Source: Bacteroidales bacterium
Lineage (GTDB): Bacteria > Bacteroidota > Bacteroidia > Bacteroidales > UBA932
Direction: 5' to 3'
Assembly: GCA_017546605.1 (NCBI GenBank)
Contig: JAFYSH010000014.1
Coordinates: 1-64,000 of the forward strand
DNA length: 64,000 bases
The notes beneath the pieces are model-generated. The model saw only the letters and a list, made by a program, of their open reading frames with translations. It was not told the DNA's origin and made no database searches. The position numbers and the translations under genes are program-made. The number at the start of each line of letters is the position of its first letter. The first letter of the stretch is position 1. Below are positions 44,930 to 53,241 of this stretch, one piece after another.

Positions 44930-44978
44930 TTTGGTGGAGCAATCAAATCATATTTTTATATCCTCGGGCTGCTATTGT

Positions 44979-45593
44979 ATGCAACCTGAGGATATCTTAC
45001 AATTCGCTGATACCTTGGCCAGTGGATTTAGTCGTTACAGCTTGTTCCAGTGGGTTTGCGGTAAGCAATACGATGCAGCAAAAATGCGTCTTTTTTGGAA
45101 GGTGCTCATTGCATCGTTTGCTGATCGGGCAATTTGTATTGCCGATAGTAAAGAGGTGAATTCTGTGCTTGTTTATATACGTCCTAAAACGAAGGAACCC
45201 AGTGTTGTGGAATACCTAAAAGTGGGAGGATTAACAATGTTATGGAAACTGGGTATTCGCAGCATCTTTCGGCTGCTTCGAATTGAGTATAGAGTGCAGC
45301 AGGTTGCAAAACGTTACAGAGGCGAAAACGATGGTTATATTCAAGCTTTTGCAACTCGGTTGGATAAGCAAGGACAAAATTATGGGAAACCGTTGATCAA
45401 GGCTCTGTTGCATTACCTGGATCTTACAGGAGAGGGTTGTTACCTTGAAACCTTTAAGCTGGAAAATGTGGGCTTATACGAGCACTTTTCGTTCCAGTTG
45501 AAAGGGCGGGACGCAATATCGTCGGGTAATTTAACCCTTTATGCAATGAGTTTGGTACGGGAATTGCGAAAGAATAATCAAACTCATGAGTGA
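44979..45593 (+). CDS. GNAT-like acetyltransferase
   Basis: This protein of about 204 residues from the ATG at 44979 could start further upstream at a TTG at 44931. The order of elements fits a GNAT fold: an N-terminal helix (DILQFADTLASGF), a central region, the CoA-loop-like RLDKQGQNYGKPLIKALLHYL and the late strand CYLETFKLENVGLYEHFSF. The Q/R-x-x-G-x-A loop is degenerate (KQGQNYG). Substrate is unknown. It follows the lipoprotein gene closely and is ended by a terminator. Confidence 0.55.
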   Translation: MQPEDILQFADTLASGFSRYSLFQWVCGKQYDAAKMRLFWKVLIASFADRAICIADSKEVNSVLVYIRPKTKEPSVVEYLKVGGLTMLWKLGIRSIFRLLRIEYRVQQVAKRYRGENDGYIQAFATRLDKQGQNYGKPLIKALLHYLDLTGEGCYLETFKLENVGLYEHFSFQLKGRDAISSGNLTLYAMSLVRELRKNNQTHE

Positions 45594-45610
45594 ATGAGTT
45601 TGATTGGTTT
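45576..45610 (+). terminator. Terminator at the end of the GNAT-like gene
   Basis: AATCAAACTCA (45576-45586) and TGAGTTTGATT (45595-45605) form a perfect 11-bp stem. The gene's stop codon is in the loop, and GGTTTTT follows. Confidence 0.75.
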
Positions 45611-45649
45611 TTCATAATAAATGATTTTGGTTAATAATTGTTTGATCTG

Positions 45650-45688
45650 CAAGGGAAGTCGCTGAGAAGCTCCTTCCCTTGTTTTTTT
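45650..45688 (+). terminator. Second terminator before the BACON lipoprotein
   Basis: CAAGGGAAG (45650-45658) pairs with CTTCCCTTG (45673-45681), followed by seven Ts. It lies just upstream of the next promoter. Confidence 0.85.
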
Positions 45689-45711
45689 GTAGACTAGGCC
45701 GTTCGGATAAT

Positions 45712-45741
45712 TTGCAGGTATAGTGAAATTGATTAAATTTG
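45712..45741 (+). promoter_or_regulatory. Promoter of the BACON lipoprotein gene
   Basis: TTG (45712-45714), a 19-bp spacer and TAAATTTG (45734-45741) match the consensus. The ATG follows 26 bases downstream. Confidence 0.7.
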
Positions 45742-45767
45742 TCGGATTATCACTAAATTAAAAGACG

Positions 45768-47663
45768 ATGTTTAGAAGAAATTATTTGTTTCAATCACTG
45801 TTTATAATGTTGTTGGTCATCCTTTTGGTGGCTTGTCAGCAGGAGAATGAACCGGTTTCCCAACAGCCGGTAATTGTTGTGGAGTCTGCTCGGGTAGATG
45901 TCTCAGCGCAAGGAGGGGCTTATTCTTTCACCTATGCCGTTGAACACCCGCAGGATGGTGCTGTTGTGGGCATAGAACTCGCTGACGAAGGATGGATCTT
46001 AGTGGAGCAGGGGGCTCAGGAAGGCCGTGTGGATTTTGTTGTCGCAGTTAATCGGAAGGGAGTGCCCCGTGAGGCCACCTTTACCTTGACTTACCCGGAG
46101 GCGGATCCGGTGGTGGTGACGGTGCATCAGGCGGCGGCAGAAATTTCGAATGCTTCGTTTGAGATTCGGGTTACTGATAAGACAGAAATCTCGTACGTGT
46201 TTGATATTTATCCGAAAGACAAGGAACAGTTGTATGTGTATTATACGACTTCCTTGCAGTTTATGGAGAAGCATCAACTGGTAAGTGATCAGGATGTGTT
46301 GGATTATATGATGGAATTGTTTCTCAGTGATGCGGATTATTTTGGAACGACGGTGGAGGATGTGGTGATGTCTTACTATGCGTTGTCCGGAGATCAAGTG
46401 GGAATCGAGGTCAAAGGTGTGGTTCCAGGTAAGGACTTTGTGATTTTTGTCTATGGATTTGAGTTTGAACAAGGGCAGATGCGTGTGGTGACAGAGTTGG
46501 CTCAGTGTGTGGATACGGCAGTAGAGGCTCCGAGGGAGGAGATCCCGATGGAAATTTCTGTGAAGGTGGATGCTGCGACCGTGGATGTGACGATTGATCC
46601 GGGTAATTACACCGGACGTTATTTTTATTTGCAAGAAGCTGTTAGCTCCTTTTTTACCGACCCTGATGTTACGCAGCAGGAGATTGCTGTCCTGGCGGAG
46701 CAACTGTGGTATGAATACTTGACCGTCTATTTGCAATTTGGTTTTACGGTAAATGTGGTCATGGATCAGTTGACGGTTGCGGGCGATTTTCAGGATCACC
46801 TCAACCTTTTGGCTGAAACGGATTATTTTGTGGCGGTTGTTCCGGTGGCGGAGGCTGGATATGCTTGTGGTTATCCGATCGCTGAGTGTTTTGCAACAGA
46901 ATCAGTCGTGCCTTCCGACAATCAGTTGACGATCCGGGTTTCGGATATCCGGGCCCGTTCGGTGACTATTTCGGTGGAGACGGCGAACCAGGATCCGTAC
47001 GTGTTCGGTGTTTTTTCTCAAGCATTCTTTGAGGGAAAGACAGACCAGCAGGTGATTGCCTATTTTATGGAGAACTATTACGATTACCTGGTGCCGATCT
47101 ATGGGGATTTTGTTTATGAGATGACCGGATTGGAGCCGAATACACCTTACTTTGTGGCAGCTTTTGGATTTGATGGAGGGGTTGCCAATACGGGTTTGTT
47201 CCGAGAGAATTTTGAGACGGCGGAGGAAGTGTATGCGGATATTCAGATTTCACTCAATGTGGTAGGAGCCTTTGATACGAAGGAGGTAGCCGCATTGGAT
47301 GCAAATTATGCGGATTTGCAAGTTTATGACGTATTGTATGTAGTGGAATATGAAACTACACCGCAAGCTTCTGCGATGTATTATGGCATCTATCGGGCAT
47401 CGTCATTGGTGGGAGTGAGTGAGCAAGGTATGAAAGATAACTTGTTGGACAAGGGTAAGAAAGAAAATTTCTCGGTAGTTTCGCTGTTAAGTTACGATGT
47501 GGAATATATTGTAATTGCGATGGCAGAAGATGCTGCCGGGGCATTGTCTCCTTTGTTCGTGAGCAATCCGTTTACCTTGCGTTATGAAGAGCGGAATGAT
47601 CCTCAGGAGTTCTTGAATTATCGTCCTTCGAAAGCCCCCGTGGTGTCTTACTCGTTGCCATAA
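45768..47663 (+). CDS. BACON-type lipoprotein with four internal repeats
   Basis: This lipoprotein of 631 residues has a signal peptide ending LLVAC (Cys about residue 23). A BACON-like domain follows (about 30-120, with the closing VVVTVHQAAA), then four repeats of about 120-130 residues. Each repeat has a beta-sandwich pattern and an inserted amphipathic helical piece, for instance SDQDVLDYMMELF, TQQEIAVLAEQLW and TDQQVIAYFMENY. Strand motifs such as LEPNTPYFVAAFGF recall fibronectin type III. BACON domains are associated with carbohydrate or mucin binding in Bacteroidetes. It is probably on the surface. A partial relative is at 21578. Confidence 0.7.
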   Translation: MFRRNYLFQSLFIMLLVILLVACQQENEPVSQQPVIVVESARVDVSAQGGAYSFTYAVEHPQDGAVVGIELADEGWILVEQGAQEGRVDFVVAVNRKGVPREATFTLTYPEADPVVVTVHQAAAEISNASFEIRVTDKTEISYVFDIYPKDKEQLYVYYTTSLQFMEKHQLVSDQDVLDYMMELFLSDADYFGTTVEDVVMSYYALSGDQVGIEVKGVVPGKDFVIFVYGFEFEQGQMRVVTELAQCVDTAVEAPREEIPMEISVKVDAATVDVTIDPGNYTGRYFYLQEAVSSFFTDPDVTQQEIAVLAEQLWYEYLTVYLQFGFTVNVVMDQLTVAGDFQDHLNLLAETDYFVAVVPVAEAGYACGYPIAECFATESVVPSDNQLTIRVSDIRARSVTISVETANQDPYVFGVFSQAFFEGKTDQQVIAYFMENYYDYLVPIYGDFVYEMTGLEPNTPYFVAAFGFDGGVANTGLFRENFETAEEVYADIQISLNVVGAFDTKEVAALDANYADLQVYDVLYVVEYETTPQASAMYYGIYRASSLVGVSEQGMKDNLLDKGKKENFSVVSLLSYDVEYIVIAMAEDAAGALSPLFVSNPFTLRYEERNDPQEFLNYRPSKAPVVSYSLP

Positions 47664-47724
47664 CATGCTTGTAATTGTCAAAACTCTTAATGCGTTTTAT
47701 CTTTTTCCGAAATAATCATTCTGT

Positions 47725-47761
47725 TTCATTGCTGTCCACATTTTTAGTGGACAGCAATGAA
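47725..47761. repeat. Perfect 15-bp inverted repeat
   Basis: TTCATTGCTGTCCAC and GTGGACAGCAATGAA flank a 7-base loop (ATTTTTA). There is no T-tract on either strand, so it is not a typical terminator. It could be the end of an old insertion sequence or a MITE. Confidence 0.55.
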
Positions 47762-47830
47762 TAATTTACAAAAATTACCCTCAGTTGTAGTGTGATGCGG
47801 TGACCAAAAGTGACCAAATTTGAGGTTTTG

Positions 47831-47880
47831 GCAAAAAGAAAAATCCTGTAAGCATTGAAAATCAATTACTTACAGGATTT
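47831..47880 (-). terminator. Terminator of tRNA-Leu
   Basis: On the minus strand a 12-bp stem, AAATCCTGTAAG with CTTACAGGATTT (plus 47841-47852 and 47869-47880), is followed by TTTTTCTTTTT. The loop holds a nested ATTGA/TCAAT repeat. Confidence 0.8.
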
Positions 47881-47885
47881 TGTCG

Positions 47886-47969
47886 TACCCAGAGCCGGGG
47901 TCGAACCGGCACAGGTGTTACCCCACTGGTGTTTGAGACCAGCGCGTCTACCGATTCCGCCATCTGGGC
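47886..47969 (-). tRNA. tRNA-Leu (anticodon CAA)
   Basis: A complete cloverleaf of 84 nt with a long variable arm lies on the minus strand. The acceptor stem pairs GCCCAGA with TCTGGGT, and the T-arm carries GGTTCGACCCC. The anticodon stem CTGGT/ACCAG closes the loop CTCAAAC, giving anticodon CAA, which reads UUG. CCA is not encoded. This class II tRNA is consistent with Leu. Confidence 0.93.
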
Positions 47970-48000
47970 AACTGGCTTTGTTTGGTAAACATTGCGGGTG

Positions 48001-48030
48001 CAAAGGTAATGGTTTTTTCGTAGCTTCCAA
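48001..48030 (-). promoter_or_regulatory. tRNA-Leu promoter
   Basis: On the minus strand, TTG (plus 48028-48030), a 19-bp spacer and TACCTTTG (plus 48001-48008) match the consensus. They lie 31 bases before the tRNA 5' end. Confidence 0.65.
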
Positions 48031-48042
48031 AAAAAGTTTTAT

Positions 48043-48050
48043 TAAATTTG
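48043..48050 (+). promoter_or_regulatory. Candidate -7 element for the aro operon
   Basis: TAAATTTG matches the -7 consensus, but no TTG lies 19-21 bp upstream. Because it is only 4 bases before the first ATG (48055), it supports the second ATG (48073) as the aroB start. Confidence 0.45.
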
Positions 48051-48072
48051 CAAGATGCTTGACTTTTCTGTG

Positions 48073-49089
48073 ATGAAAGATTCGGAAAAACGCCTTGTCT
48101 TACTTGTGGATGAGGTGGTTTATCGCTTGTATCCCAGTCTCTTCGAGGGAGAGACCTGTTTGCGAATCACAGCATCCGAACAAGAAAAAAATTGGAGTAC
48201 GGTTGCGAAGTTAATAGACCAATTGTTGGCGATGGAGGTTGATCGGAATACCTTCCTACTCGGTGTAGGGGGGGGTGTAACGACGGATCTATGTGGATTT
48301 GTGGCTTCAATTTATAAACGAGGCATTTCTTTTGGTTTTGTTCCGACCACCTTATTGGCGATGGTGGATGCTTCAATTGGAGGAAAGAACGGCATCAATT
48401 GGGGACTTTGCAAGAATGAGGTGGGGTTGATTCGGATGCCAGAACAAATACTCTTGGATTTGGATTTCTTGCGGACCTTGCCGGTGAAGGAGTTTTACAG
48501 TGGTGTTGCTGAATTGCTCAAGGTATTTTTATTGGCAGACCGGGATAGTTATGCAGTGGCGATGGATTTGTTCAAGCGGGTTCCGGATCCGTCCGTTTTG
48601 TTGGATGGAACTGATCGACAACGTTTTGAGGAACTGGTACAGGAGGCAATTCGGATCAAAGAACGGATCGTGGGACAAGATACATACGAGGCCGGGCCCC
48701 GAAGGTTGTTGAATTTTGGTCATACCTTGGGACATGCTTTGGAACTGATCTTGGAGGAGGAAGGACTTGGCTGTACACATGGCCAGGCAGTAGCTTGGGG
48801 TATGGTGCAGATGGTTCGTTGGTCGGTTCGCCGGGTAGGCCTTGCACAAACGACGGCCATGCAGCTTGTTTCCGATTTTCGATCGGTGGGATTGCCGGTT
48901 GATTGGCAAGATCTGGGATTGGATATGCCGGCATTGCTGCGGGTAAAAAAGAAGATGGCATCGGTCTTGTGTCAGGATAAAAAGCGGGAGGGAGATGCGT
49001 TGCATATGGTGCTCTTGAAAGAGATGGGCATTCCCGTTGTACTCCGCATTCCTTTGACCGAAGTGGAAGAATTATTGGATCGCTTATAA
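48073..49089 (+). CDS. aroB: 3-dehydroquinate synthase
   Basis: This 338-residue NAD- and zinc-dependent enzyme makes the carbocyclic ring of the shikimate pathway. Characteristic sequences are GVGGGVTTDLCGFVASIYKRG (NAD site), TTLLAMVDASIGGKNGIN (near residues 95-112), and the metal ligands in FGHTLGHALE with His later in THGQAVAWGM. The ATG at 48073 leaves room for a 5' leader after the -7 element. The upstream ATG at 48055 would add six residues. The N-terminus is shorter than in many homologues (usually about 350-370). First gene of aroB-aroDA-aroC. Confidence 0.94.
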   Translation: MKDSEKRLVLLVDEVVYRLYPSLFEGETCLRITASEQEKNWSTVAKLIDQLLAMEVDRNTFLLGVGGGVTTDLCGFVASIYKRGISFGFVPTTLLAMVDASIGGKNGINWGLCKNEVGLIRMPEQILLDLDFLRTLPVKEFYSGVAELLKVFLLADRDSYAVAMDLFKRVPDPSVLLDGTDRQRFEELVQEAIRIKERIVGQDTYEAGPRRLLNFGHTLGHALELILEEEGLGCTHGQAVAWGMVQMVRWSVRRVGLAQTTAMQLVSDFRSVGLPVDWQDLGLDMPALLRVKKKMASVLCQDKKREGDALHMVLLKEMGIPVVLRIPLTEVEELLDRL

Positions 49090-49103
49090 ATGGAGGTCAT
49101 ACT

Positions 49104-51146
49104 ATGATTTGTATCAGTTTGGGCAATAAGGGGATGGATGCTATCATGGCATCACTTCGCCTTTGTGAAGAGTTCGAGGAAGAAGTGCGTTTGCGTTATG
49201 GCGTGGCACTGGCCGTGGAAATCCGGATCGATATGTCGGAGTTGGAGGATGAAGAGGTCCAGACCGTTTTTCAGTCCACCCATCTTCCGTTGGTGGCTAC
49301 TTGTCGTACGACTTCCCGCTACGATGAGCAAGCCAAACGTCGTTTGCTGATCAAAGCAATGGATGCTGGCGCCTCGTTCATCGATATGGATATGGATGCT
49401 GCCCAACACATTTTTGCCGAAGTGCAACGTTATGCTCGGCGAAAAGGAGTCAAGGTGATCGCTTCTTACCACAATTTCCGTGAGACACCGACTCGAGAGG
49501 AGTTGATGGCAGCCGTGAAACGGGCTGTGAAAATGAAGGCTGATATCGCCAAGGTGGTGGCCAAGGAAGAGACGGTAGCGGATTGTGAGCGGGTTCTTTC
49601 CCTTTATGAAGAGAATGAGTTTTTGGAAAAAGCAAGGATCAAACTCATCGCCTTCTCGATCGGACGCTTGGGAAGTTATACCCGCATGGAGGCGCATCGG
49701 CACGGGGCTCCCTTGATGTATTTGAGCTTGGATGAGACCTCCCGAACAGCAGAAGGACAGCTGCATTTTTCACAGTTTAAAACCTTGACTCCGTCCAAAC
49801 ACGTGGCAGGATCGGTTCAGATCCCGACCTCCAAGAGTGTGATGCAGCGGGCGATTTTATCAGCTGCCATGGCTCGGGGTAAGAGTGTGTTTGAGAATTT
49901 CTGTACCTGTGACGATGTCAATGCTGCACTGGGAATTGCCAAACAATTCGGGGCAACGGTAGAGGTAGAAGGCAGCCGTTTGCAAATTACTGGGATCCGT
50001 TTTCCAAAGGACGTACAGTTGCTATCCCCGCATTTGAGTTGTCAGGGCATCCCAGGAATGACTCCAGGAGCCATTATTGCCCCCCAGACGCTGAATCTTT
50101 TTGTGGGAGAATCGGGTCTTTTGTCAAGAATTTCCATTCCCATTGCTGCTCAGATAGGGCAAGGGGTGACCATTACCGGAGAGGGAAGCTTGTTGCGCCG
50201 GGAGATGTACGGATGCAAGGAGGCTCTGGAAACCTTTGGAGCCAAGTGCTTGTTGTCGAATACGGAAACCTTGCCGGCCTTGGTGAGTGGTCCCTTGTCA
50301 GGCGGGAACTATACGCTTTCTGGAAGGAAAGGTTCGCAATTGATTTCTGGGCTGTTGATGGCCTTGCCGCTTTCCAAGAAAGATAGCACGTTGATCGTAG
50401 AGGAAGCTACCAGTGTTCCTTATATTCTGTTGACTCTGTATACCATTCGCAAGTTTGGAATCAATATCTCATTCAAGCGCGTTGAGGATCGTTTGATCTT
50501 TAAGATACCGGGTAAGCAACAATACAAGCCTTGTGCTATGAGTCTGGAAGGAGACTGGAGTTCCGCCTCAAATTTCTTTGTAGCTGCCGCTATTTTTGGG
50601 GATATTTTGGTAAAGGGCTTGGATACGAAGTCCTACCAGGCCGATCGGGTAATCCTGGATATCTTGAAAACTTGCGGTGCTCGCATTTCAAAGAGCCGTT
50701 TTGGTGTACGTGTGCGTTATGGTCGTCTTCGTGCCTTTGAGTATGATGCCACCCATTCCCCCGACCTGTTCCCGATTTTAACTGTCTTGGCTGCGTTTTG
50801 TGAGGGTCGGAGCGTCTTGTATGGGGTGAATCGTCTGATCAATAAAGAAAGCAATCGCGCCGATGCCATTTATCACGAGTTTCGGAAGATGGGTATGGAG
50901 ATCTCGATTGATGGGGACCGGATGGAGATCCAGGGAATGTCACTGGTGCGTCGGATCATGAGTGGAAACTTGTTGGTAGGCGGTAGTTTCTCGACACGAT
51001 CGGATCATCGGATAGCCATGGCTTTGCAAGTAGCAGCCTTGGGTTGCAGTGGTTTGGTAGAGTTGGATGATACCAAGTGCATTGCAAAATCGTTTCCCCG
51101 TTTTGAAGAACTCTTTACTCCGTTAATTGGATTTTTAGGCAAATAA
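49104..51146 (+). CDS. Fused 3-dehydroquinate dehydratase / EPSP synthase (AroD-AroA)
   Basis: This 680-residue fusion covers shikimate steps three and six. Residues 1-225 are a type I dehydroquinase with His123 (SYHNF) and the Schiff-base Lys150 (ADIAK). Residues 227-680 are EPSP synthase with Lys244-Ser245 (PTSKS), Arg342, Arg366, Asp554 (HSPDLFP), Glu582 and Arg585 (KESNR), Asp634-His635-Arg636 (SDHR) and Lys662 (AKSFP). The phosphoenolpyruvate loop reads GESGLLSRI instead of GNAGTAMRP. About 25-30 extra residues appear before it (about 298-330). No frameshift is seen, so this is one reading frame. Overlap of one base with aroC. Confidence 0.9.
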   Translation: MICISLGNKGMDAIMASLRLCEEFEEEVRLRYGVALAVEIRIDMSELEDEEVQTVFQSTHLPLVATCRTTSRYDEQAKRRLLIKAMDAGASFIDMDMDAAQHIFAEVQRYARRKGVKVIASYHNFRETPTREELMAAVKRAVKMKADIAKVVAKEETVADCERVLSLYEENEFLEKARIKLIAFSIGRLGSYTRMEAHRHGAPLMYLSLDETSRTAEGQLHFSQFKTLTPSKHVAGSVQIPTSKSVMQRAILSAAMARGKSVFENFCTCDDVNAALGIAKQFGATVEVEGSRLQITGIRFPKDVQLLSPHLSCQGIPGMTPGAIIAPQTLNLFVGESGLLSRISIPIAAQIGQGVTITGEGSLLRREMYGCKEALETFGAKCLLSNTETLPALVSGPLSGGNYTLSGRKGSQLISGLLMALPLSKKDSTLIVEEATSVPYILLTLYTIRKFGINISFKRVEDRLIFKIPGKQQYKPCAMSLEGDWSSASNFFVAAAIFGDILVKGLDTKSYQADRVILDILKTCGARISKSRFGVRVRYGRLRAFEYDATHSPDLFPILTVLAAFCEGRSVLYGVNRLINKESNRADAIYHEFRKMGMEISIDGDRMEIQGMSLVRRIMSGNLLVGGSFSTRSDHRIAMALQVAALGCSGLVELDDTKCIAKSFPRFEELFTPLIGFLGK

Positions 51147-52162
51147 TGAATCAGTTTGGACGTCTCTTTCGTGTACATTGTTTTGGCTCATCACACGGCC
51201 CGTTCATTGGGGTAATGATCGATGCTCCGAAGCCGGGCATGGATCTTTGTGTGGCAGATTTCGATCAGGCATTGCTTCGGCGTCGTGGGGGTGTTCTGGG
51301 GACGACCTCCCGAGTAGAATCGGATCAGCCGAACTTGATTTCAGGTTGGGCGGATGGCAGGACAACCGGTGCTCCGTTGACCCTTCTTTTTGAAAATCAG
51401 CATCAACGTTCGGGGGATTATCAACCCCTGGAGGCTTTCTATCGTCCGGGTCACGCCGATTGGACAGCCCAGGTAAAGTATCAGGGCTATCAAGAAAAAG
51501 CTGGAGGTGGAATATTCTCAGGCCGGATGACCTTGGCCTTGGTTGCGGCAGGGGTTGTTGCGAAAAAGCAATTGCTTCCGCAAATCCGAATTCATGCCCG
51601 TCTGGTGGAGGTGGGAGGAGTGTCGGTAGAAAATGAGCACGATCCTCAAATTGAAGCGATCATGTTAACTTGCCGCGAAGCGGGTGATGCTGTAGGTGGC
51701 ATCGTGGAGTGTTGTTGTGAAGGCGTTCCTGCGGGTTGGGGCGAGCCCTTTTTTGATTCCGTTGAGTCGCTGATCGCGCATGCTGTCTTTTCCATCCCGG
51801 GTGTTCGTGGGATTGAATTTGGAGATGGTTTTAGCGCAGCCAGGATGAAGGCATCGCAACACAATGACCGCTATGTGGGACCCAATGGACAGACCGATAA
51901 GAATGGGGCTGGAGGAATCAATGGAGGCATTACCAATGGAAATCCCCTCGTTTTTCGGGTTGCTTTCAAGCCGACCAACAGCATTGAAATGATTCAATCC
52001 ACTTGGAACCATGAGACTCAAGAGATGGCTCCGCTACAAATAAAAGGACGGCACGATACGTGTTTCGCTTTGCGTACCCCGGTCGTTGTGGAAAGCGTCG
52101 CTGCGATGGTGTTAGCGGATTTGCAATTGCTTAGCGGGTGCGGTAACACATGTAGTCGGTAA
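51146..52162 (+). CDS. aroC: Chorismate synthase
   Basis: This FMN-dependent enzyme of 338 residues makes chorismate from EPSP, the last common step to aromatic amino acids. The start (NQFGRLFRVHCFGSSHG), RRRGGVLGTTSRVESDQP, the HADWTAQVKYQG segment and GGIFSGRMTLA are family signatures. Its stop-side overlaps the convergent polyprenyl synthase by 32 bp. It follows the AroD-AroA gene with a shared TAATG, which suggests translational coupling. Confidence 0.95.
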   Translation: MNQFGRLFRVHCFGSSHGPFIGVMIDAPKPGMDLCVADFDQALLRRRGGVLGTTSRVESDQPNLISGWADGRTTGAPLTLLFENQHQRSGDYQPLEAFYRPGHADWTAQVKYQGYQEKAGGGIFSGRMTLALVAAGVVAKKQLLPQIRIHARLVEVGGVSVENEHDPQIEAIMLTCREAGDAVGGIVECCCEGVPAGWGEPFFDSVESLIAHAVFSIPGVRGIEFGDGFSAARMKASQHNDRYVGPNGQTDKNGAGGINGGITNGNPLVFRVAFKPTNSIEMIQSTWNHETQEMAPLQIKGRHDTCFALRTPVVVESVAAMVLADLQLLSGCGNTCSR

Positions 52163-53165
52163 GTTCCAGTAGGACTTGCCGGTAGTCGGAGTCCGGTAAG
52201 ATGGCCAGGGCTTCTTTGGCTTGGGCTACGCAACGGTTGAGCGCTTCTTCTGCATACGAAATTCCATCGTATTGTTGTACAAATTCCAGGGCTTGTTTCT
52301 GGGTAATCTGGTCATCCGGACAGGGAGTTGTCGGATCAATTCTTCGGATCGCTTGCAGCAAGGTGTCCTTGGCTTTTTTGCCTTCGGTTGTTTGCTCCGC
52401 ATGGTGGAATGCACCTAATAACGGCAGGGTGATTTTTCGTTCTAAAATGTCGCTACCACCCAGTTTGCCCGTATCCATCGCCGGGCTGTAATCGAAGATG
52501 TCATCTCGGATCTGGAAGGAAAGTCCCAATAGTTCGGCAAATTCACAAATGCGTTCGCAGATTGCTGGCGAGGCGTTCATCTCTATAGCCGTACTATGAA
52601 GGGTCGCAACAAATAAACTGGAAGTCTTGAGTGAGATGATTTTGAAGTAATCTTCTTCGGTGGTTTGAATGTCCTCTGCACGTTCCATCTGTAGCATTTC
52701 ACCGCTGGAGAGTTTATCGATGGCCAGAGCAAAACTTTCCAAAACACCGTAATCACAACGGTTTTTAATCAGTAGTTTGAGTCCTCTGGATAACCAGAAA
52801 TCTCCCATCAACACCGAGGCAGCTGGAGAAAACAATGCCTTGACCGTCGCATGGCCACGCCGAACATCGCTGTCATCAGCAACGTCATCGTGCAATAGGG
52901 TAGCTGTGTGAATGAGTTCTGCAACAGCGGCACATGATTGAGCGCGGGACAGATCGATGGTTGAGTCTGTTTTCCCACAGATCGCGCGTGCTGTCAACAG
53001 TGCCAACATGGGCCGGATCTGTTTTCCTCCGTGTTCAAATAAGTATTGGTTGATTTGGTTCAAAAGCGGATTGTCAGATGCCAATACTTCGATCAAGAGT
53101 GCTCGATAGCCGCCCCAATCAGGCTCGAGCAATTGCATGGCTTGCGTAACGGGTGAGGACTTCAT
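52131..53165 (-). CDS. ispB: Polyprenyl diphosphate synthase (octaprenyl type)
   Basis: This 344-residue trans-prenyltransferase extends isoprenoid chains for menaquinone. The two aspartate-rich motifs are present: DDVADD (about residue 92) and DDIFD (about 224). The region before the first motif decides product length, but the residues do not allow a firm chain length. The gene symbol is therefore tentative. It is convergent with aroC and separate from the barrel and thioredoxin genes upstream on the same strand, with a terminator between. Confidence 0.9.
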   Translation of the reverse strand: MKSSPVTQAMQLLEPDWGGYRALLIEVLASDNPLLNQINQYLFEHGGKQIRPMLALLTARAICGKTDSTIDLSRAQSCAAVAELIHTATLLHDDVADDSDVRRGHATVKALFSPAASVLMGDFWLSRGLKLLIKNRCDYGVLESFALAIDKLSSGEMLQMERAEDIQTTEEDYFKIISLKTSSLFVATLHSTAIEMNASPAICERICEFAELLGLSFQIRDDIFDYSPAMDTGKLGGSDILERKITLPLLGAFHHAEQTTEGKKAKDTLLQAIRRIDPTTPCPDDQITQKQALEFVQQYDGISYAEEALNRCVAQAKEALAILPDSDYRQVLLELTDYMCYRTR

Positions 53166-53185
53166 TGCTGAAACCGGAGTTTGTT

Positions 53186-53218
53186 TAAAAAAGAGGCCGA
53201 CTTTTATGGTCAGCCTCT
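53186..53218 (-). terminator. Terminator after the barrel gene
   Basis: The stem pairs AGAGGCTGAC with GTCGGCCTCT (one GT wobble; plus 53192-53201 and 53209-53218). A T-run follows on the minus strand. Confidence 0.8.
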
Positions 53219-53241
53219 AAGATGAGAAAAAGATTATTGGT

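Larger units (their letters stand above)
47664..47885. other. Gene-free stretch before tRNA-Leu
   Basis: No gene is seen here. It contains a perfect 15-bp inverted repeat (47725-47739 with 47747-47761), two copies of GTGACCAAA ten bases apart (47800-47808 and 47810-47818) and the tRNA terminator. The paired repeats beside the 3' end of a tRNA gene resemble the arm sites of an integrase attachment site. I infer a possible scar of a past integration, without an integrase gene to confirm it. Confidence 0.4.

Noticed and set aside
44931-44978. TTG start for the GNAT-like gene
   Set aside because: Possible, but an ATG at 44979 is available and the extra residues add no recognisable fold element.
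47725-47761. Rho-independent terminator for the BACON lipoprotein gene
   Set aside because: The stem is strong, but there is no T-tract on either strand.
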